In this document: positions 5,277 through 8,221 of the stretch, piece after piece | Layout of the letters: each line of letters opens with the position of its first letter | Numbering within the stretch: position 1 is the first letter of the stretch | The notes under the pieces: model-generated | What the model was told of the DNA's origin: nothing | What the model saw: only the letters and a program-made list of their open reading frames with translations | Databases searched by the model: none | NCBI GenBank assembly: GCA_900551395.1 | Contig: URVX01000040.1 | Span: forward strand, 1 to 8,221 | Direction of reading: 5' to 3' | From: an uncultured Subdoligranulum sp. | Lineage (GTDB): Bacteria; Bacillota; Clostridia; Christensenellales; CAG-314 | Length of the DNA: 8,221 bases | Program-made: the position numbers and the translations under genes

Positions 5277-6014
5277 ATGTCAGGTCACAGCAAATGGGCT
5301 AACATAAAACACAAAAAAGCTAAGGGAGATGCAGCCAAAGGGAAAATATTCACCAAAATAGGCAGAGAGATAGCCGTAGCGGTCAAGGCGGGCGGCAGCG
5401 ATCCCGCGACCAACAGCAAGCTGTTCGACGTCATAGCAAAGGCAAGAGCCAACAATATGCCCAACGACAACATAACCAGAAGCATCAAAAAGGCTTCGGG
5501 AGAGCTCGGCAACATAAACTACGAGCCTATGACCTACGAGGGATACGGTATAGGCGGCAGCGCGGTTATTGTTGAGTGTCTTACTGACAACAAAAACCGC
5601 ACCGCGGGAGAGATAAGAAGCTATTTCGACAAAATGGGCGGCTCTCTCGGTACAACAAACTGCGTGTCTTTTATGTTCGACAGAAAGGGAGTCATCGTAG
5701 GAGAGCGCGACGGAAAGCTGTCGGAGGACCGTATTTTCGAGGTTGCCATAGAGGCGGGCGCGGACGACGTAGTTGTGGAGGAAGAAATTTTCGAGGTTTA
5801 TACCTCCGTGCCTGATTTCAACGAGGTTAAAAACAATCTCGTAAAGAACGGCGTAAACATAATTTCCGCCGAGGTAGAGTGGCTGCCGCAGACTATGGTT
5901 TCGCTTAACGACGAGCAGCTTGTCAAATTCAGAAAAATGCTGGACATGTTCGACGATTTCGACGACGTGCAGAACGTGTATCACAACGTGGATTTGCCTG
6001 ACGAGGAAATTTAA
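5277..6014 (+). CDS. yebC: YebC/PmpR/TACO1-family protein
   Basis: A 245-residue cytoplasmic protein of usual family length. The invariant N-terminal stretch MSGHSKWANIKHKKAK-x-DAAKGK (1-22) is present, followed by FTKIGREI. A central region includes YEGYGIGG, NKNRTAGEIRSYF and GGSLGTTNCVSFMF, and the C-terminus is acidic (about 225-245). Members have been described both as DNA-binding regulators and, more recently, as ribosome-associated factors that help translation through proline-rich stalls, like mitochondrial TACO1. I cannot choose between these from sequence, though this sequence carries the standard core motifs. GGAGG at 5266-5270 with six-base spacing fixes the start. The ruvC start lies one base after its stop, so translational coupling is likely; yebC upstream of ruvC is a common arrangement. 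Confidence 0.96.
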   Translation: MSGHSKWANIKHKKAKGDAAKGKIFTKIGREIAVAVKAGGSDPATNSKLFDVIAKARANNMPNDNITRSIKKASGELGNINYEPMTYEGYGIGGSAVIVECLTDNKNRTAGEIRSYFDKMGGSLGTTNCVSFMFDRKGVIVGERDGKLSEDRIFEVAIEAGADDVVVEEEIFEVYTSVPDFNEVKNNLVKNGVNIISAEVEWLPQTMVSLNDEQLVKFRKMLDMFDDFDDVQNVYHNVDLPDEEI

Positions 6015-6015
6015 G

Positions 6016-6507
6016 GTGAGGATTTTGGGCTTCGACCCCGGACTGGCAACGGTGGGCTACGGAGTTATCGAGTCGGACGGTAGAAACAATGTGGCGGTGG
6101 ATTACGGCGTAATCAGAACGCCTCCAAACGAAAACACCGCGGTGCGGCTTGCCATGATCGACGCGGCTGCCGCCGAGCTTATGGAAAGATTCAGACCGGA
6201 CGCCGTCGCAATCGAGGAGCTTTTTTTCAACACCAACATAACTACAGGCATACGCGTGGCGGAAGCACGCGGAGTGCTGCTAGTTTGCGCCGTAAAAATA
6301 TGTGGCAATCTCTTCGAATATACTCCGCTTCAGATAAAGCAGGCAATGGTAGGCTACGGTCGGGCGGACAAGCGTCAGGTGCAGCAGATGGTGCGGGTAT
6401 TTCTCAATCTCGACAAAATACCCAAGCCGGACGACGCCGCGGACGCGCTGGCAGTCGCGCTGACGCATGCGCAGACGAGAAATCTGTGCGAAAATTTCAG
6501 AATTTAG
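6016..6507 (+). CDS. ruvC: Holliday junction resolvase RuvC
   Basis: An endonuclease that cuts Holliday junctions symmetrically, working with RuvAB in recombination and replication-fork repair; 163 residues, slightly shorter than the 173 of Escherichia coli. The RNase H-like fold starts with RILGFDPGLATVGYGV, and the four acidic metal ligands can be placed as D7, E67, D140 and D143 (the PDDAADALAVALTH block). The aromatic FF at 70-71 corresponds to the region that contacts the junction centre. The start is GTG 6016; the open frame extends farther upstream but only inside yebC, in a different frame and without family similarity. GAGG at 6003-6006, within the end of yebC, serves as Shine-Dalgarno. 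ruvA follows after nine bases. RuvC presence, rather than RecU alone, argues for Clostridia over Bacilli. Confidence 0.97.
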   Translation: MRILGFDPGLATVGYGVIESDGRNNVAVDYGVIRTPPNENTAVRLAMIDAAAAELMERFRPDAVAIEELFFNTNITTGIRVAEARGVLLVCAVKICGNLFEYTPLQIKQAMVGYGRADKRQVQQMVRVFLNLDKIPKPDDAADALAVALTHAQTRNLCENFRI

Positions 6508-6516
6508 GAGCAACTT

Positions 6517-7107
6517 ATGTTGGGATTTGTGAGCGGAAAGGTCGTTTCCTTAGAAGAAGGTTCGGCGGTGGTGGAAAACAACGGTCTGGGGTTCGAGCTC
6601 GCTGTTTCGTCAAATACTCTCGGTCGACTGGAAGCAGGAGCGGAAACGAAGCTGTATACTTATCTCCAGGTAAGGGAGGACGGACTCACGCTTTTCGGTT
6701 TCGCAACCTTGGACGAAAAGAAAATGTTTTTAAAGCTGGTTTCCGTTTCGGGAATAGGACCAAAGGTTGCTTTGTCCGTTTTGTCCGGACTTAAGCTGTC
6801 CGACCTTGCTGCGGCTATCGTCACCGAAAACGTGACTGCGCTTACAAGCATAAAGGGACTGGGAAAAAAGACTGCGGAAAGGATAATTCTGGAACTCAAG
6901 GAAAAGGTGTCTGTGACGCCCGATATGTCGGACGGCGCATTGACCGGAAAAGACGGTTTTACCTCTCCTGAGTCAAATGAAGCCGTTTCCGTGCTTGTTT
7001 CACTCGGACTGAGCAGGCAGGAGGCAGCTTCGAGGGTGAAAAGTGCGGCGGAAAACGGCGCGTCGACGACGGAGGAATTACTTTCTTACGCGCTTAAAAA
7101 CAGCTGA
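6517..7107 (+). CDS. ruvA: Holliday junction branch migration protein RuvA
   Basis: The DNA-binding subunit that forms tetramers on four-way junctions and loads the RuvB motor; 196 residues, normal length. Domain I is an OB-fold (about 1-62, MLGFVSGKVVS). Domain II has two helix-hairpin-helix motifs: VSGIGPKVALSVLS (77-90) and IKGLGKKTAERIILELK (112-128). A flexible linker (about 132-152) leads to domain III (about 153-196, NEAVSVLVSLGLSRQEA), which binds RuvB. The ruvC stop TAG forms part of TAGGAG, whose GGAG (6507-6510) is the Shine-Dalgarno, six bases before the ATG; this suggests coupled translation. ruvB follows after 14 bases. Nothing unusual is seen. Confidence 0.98.
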   Translation: MLGFVSGKVVSLEEGSAVVENNGLGFELAVSSNTLGRLEAGAETKLYTYLQVREDGLTLFGFATLDEKKMFLKLVSVSGIGPKVALSVLSGLKLSDLAAAIVTENVTALTSIKGLGKKTAERIILELKEKVSVTPDMSDGALTGKDGFTSPESNEAVSVLVSLGLSRQEAASRVKSAAENGASTTEELLSYALKNS

Positions 7108-7121
7108 AAAGAGAGGCGAAA

Positions 7122-8177
7122 ATGTACGACGGCAACGAATTGATTTCAAGCACGCTTGTCGAGCGGGAAGCCGAAAGCGAAAATATACTTAGACCGCAGA
7201 CTTTGGACGGATATATAGGTCAGGACAAGGTGAAGGAAAATTTGCTGGTTTATATCAGCGCTGCCAGGCAGAGAAAGGAAAATCTCGACCACGTTCTCCT
7301 TTACGGTCCTCCGGGACTCGGAAAAACTACTTTGGCTCACATAATAGCCAACGAAATGCACACGAGTATAACGGTCACCAGCGGTCCGGCAATCGAAAAG
7401 GCTGCCGATTTGGTGGCTTTGCTTTCAAAGCTGACCGAAAACGAGGTGCTGTTTATCGACGAAATTCACAGGCTCAATCACTCCGTAGAGGAAATTTTGT
7501 ATCCCGCCATGGAAGACTTTGCGCTGGATTTTATTATCGGAAAGGGACCCAGTGCAAAAAGCATAAGATTGTCGCTGCCGCGTTTTACGCTTGTGGGAGC
7601 GACGACCAAAGCGGGACGCCTGTCGGCGCCCTTGAGAGACAGGTTCGGAGTGCACGCGAGGCTGGAAATGTATTCTACGGAGCAGCTTGTCAAAATTGTG
7701 TGCAATTCCTCAAAGGTTTTGGGTACGGAAATAGACGAACAGGCCGCCGTCAGGCTTGCGGGACGTAGTCGCGGCACGCCGCGAATAGCCAACAGACTGC
7801 TTAAACGGGTCAGGGACTTCGCGCAGGTCAAGGGCGAGGGGCGTATTACTGCGGAAATAACCGATTTTGCGCTTGAATGTATGGGAGTGGACGGGCTGGG
7901 GCTGGACGGCGTGGACAGAAATATAATCCTTTCGATGATTGACAAGTTCAACGGCGGACCTGTCGGGCTTGAGACGATAGCAGCGGCGTCGGGAGAGGAC
8001 GCGGGAACAATCGAGGACGTTTACGAGCCGTATTTGCTTCAGATAGGTTTTATTGCGAGAACGCCTCGCGGCAGAGTGTGCCTGCCTGCCGCTTATCGTC
8101 ATTTCGGCAAAGCGCTTTCTGTCGAAAGAGAAAATCAGATAAGCATATTTTTCAACAAAGACGAGACTGAATTATGA
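7122..8177 (+). CDS. ruvB: Holliday junction branch migration ATPase RuvB
   Basis: The hexameric AAA+ motor that pulls DNA through the RuvA-bound junction; 351 residues. Seen in order: an N-terminal LRPQTLDGYIGQDKVKENL (23-41, the typical RP-x-L-x-x-YIGQ block); Walker A GPPGLGKT (62-69); Walker B LFIDEIHRL (110-118) with D113 and E114; sensor 1 GATTKAG (159-165); arginine finger in LRDRFG (171-176); sensor 2 GTPRIANR (218-225); and a C-terminal winged helix with GFIARTPRGR (309-318). All ATPase elements are intact. GAGAGG at 7111-7116 with five-base spacing supports ATG 7122. The stop overlaps the queA start in ATGA (8174-8177), which indicates translational coupling. No SOS-type LexA site is visible upstream within the operon. 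Confidence 0.98.
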   Translation: MYDGNELISSTLVEREAESENILRPQTLDGYIGQDKVKENLLVYISAARQRKENLDHVLLYGPPGLGKTTLAHIIANEMHTSITVTSGPAIEKAADLVALLSKLTENEVLFIDEIHRLNHSVEEILYPAMEDFALDFIIGKGPSAKSIRLSLPRFTLVGATTKAGRLSAPLRDRFGVHARLEMYSTEQLVKIVCNSSKVLGTEIDEQAAVRLAGRSRGTPRIANRLLKRVRDFAQVKGEGRITAEITDFALECMGVDGLGLDGVDRNIILSMIDKFNGGPVGLETIAAASGEDAGTIEDVYEPYLLQIGFIARTPRGRVCLPAAYRHFGKALSVERENQISIFFNKDETEL

Positions 8178-8221
8178 AAACGGATTTATTCGACTATACC
8201 TTGCCGCAGGAGCTTATCGCG
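8174..8221 (+). CDS. queA: QueA, tRNA preQ1 ribosyltransferase-isomerase, 5' end only
   Basis: Only the first 16 codons are in the window: MKTDLFDYTLPQELIA. This matches the typical QueA N-terminus (M-K-x-x-x-FDY-x-LP-x-ELIA). QueA uses S-adenosylmethionine to convert preQ1 to epoxyqueuosine in tRNAs that read NAC/NAU codons. The ATG overlaps the ruvB stop by four bases, and queA directly after ruvB is a frequent arrangement, which supports the call. No strong separate Shine-Dalgarno is seen, so it probably depends on coupling to ruvB. The gene runs off the window end. Confidence 0.88.
   Translation, partial: MKTDLFDYTLPQELIA

Noticed and set aside
1..8221. Search for a novel accessory system, mobile element, CRISPR array, tRNA or phage remnant.
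   Set aside because: Nearly every base is explained by conserved housekeeping genes and their leaders in a familiar order; no repeats, integrase or unknown gene clusters were seen.

Overview
This window is core housekeeping chromosome from a spore-former-lineage Firmicute, most likely class Clostridia. Three signs point there. A YtxC-family sporulation-associated gene sits directly upstream of thrS. The thrS gene is preceded by a tRNA-sensing T-box leader. The Holliday-junction resolvase is RuvC, whereas Bacilli generally use RecU instead. Codon use (frequent ATA for Ile and AGA/AGG for Arg) looks uniform throughout, and I see no sign of horizontal transfer, mobile elements, CRISPR, tRNA or rRNA genes. 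All genes are on the + strand.

Layout. (1) 14-781: ytxC-like gene. (2) 778-1038: sigma-A-type promoter whose -35 overlaps the ytxC stop, then a threonine T-box riboswitch ending in an intrinsic terminator. (3) 1071-3011: thrS, followed by a GC-rich perfect hairpin with no U-tract. (4) 3047-3340: AT-rich spacer, a strong promoter, and a structured leader ending in an intrinsic attenuator, the expected place for the L20 autoregulatory leader. (5) 3341-4440: infC-rpmI-rplT (IF3, L35, L20), with infC apparently starting at ATC, followed by a terminator at 4450-4475. (6) 4492-8221: SpoU/TrmH-family RNA methyltransferase, yebC, ruvC, ruvA, ruvB and the first 16 codons of queA, tightly packed as one probable operon.

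How the parts work together. The first half is translation machinery under RNA-level feedback: ThrRS is controlled by the charging state of tRNA-Thr, and IF3/L35/L20 by a leader attenuator plus a non-AUG start codon of the type IF3 itself discriminates against. The second half joins RNA modification (SpoU methyltransferase, QueA) and a ribosome-associated factor (YebC) to the RuvABC branch-migration and resolution machine. The arrangement yebC-ruvC-ruvA-ruvB-queA is widely conserved.

I found no undescribed biological system. The features most worth checking are regulatory: the compact thrS T-box with a possible specifier-sequestering alternative helix, the ATC start of infC with its attenuator abutting the Shine-Dalgarno, and the promoterless junction after the rplT terminator.
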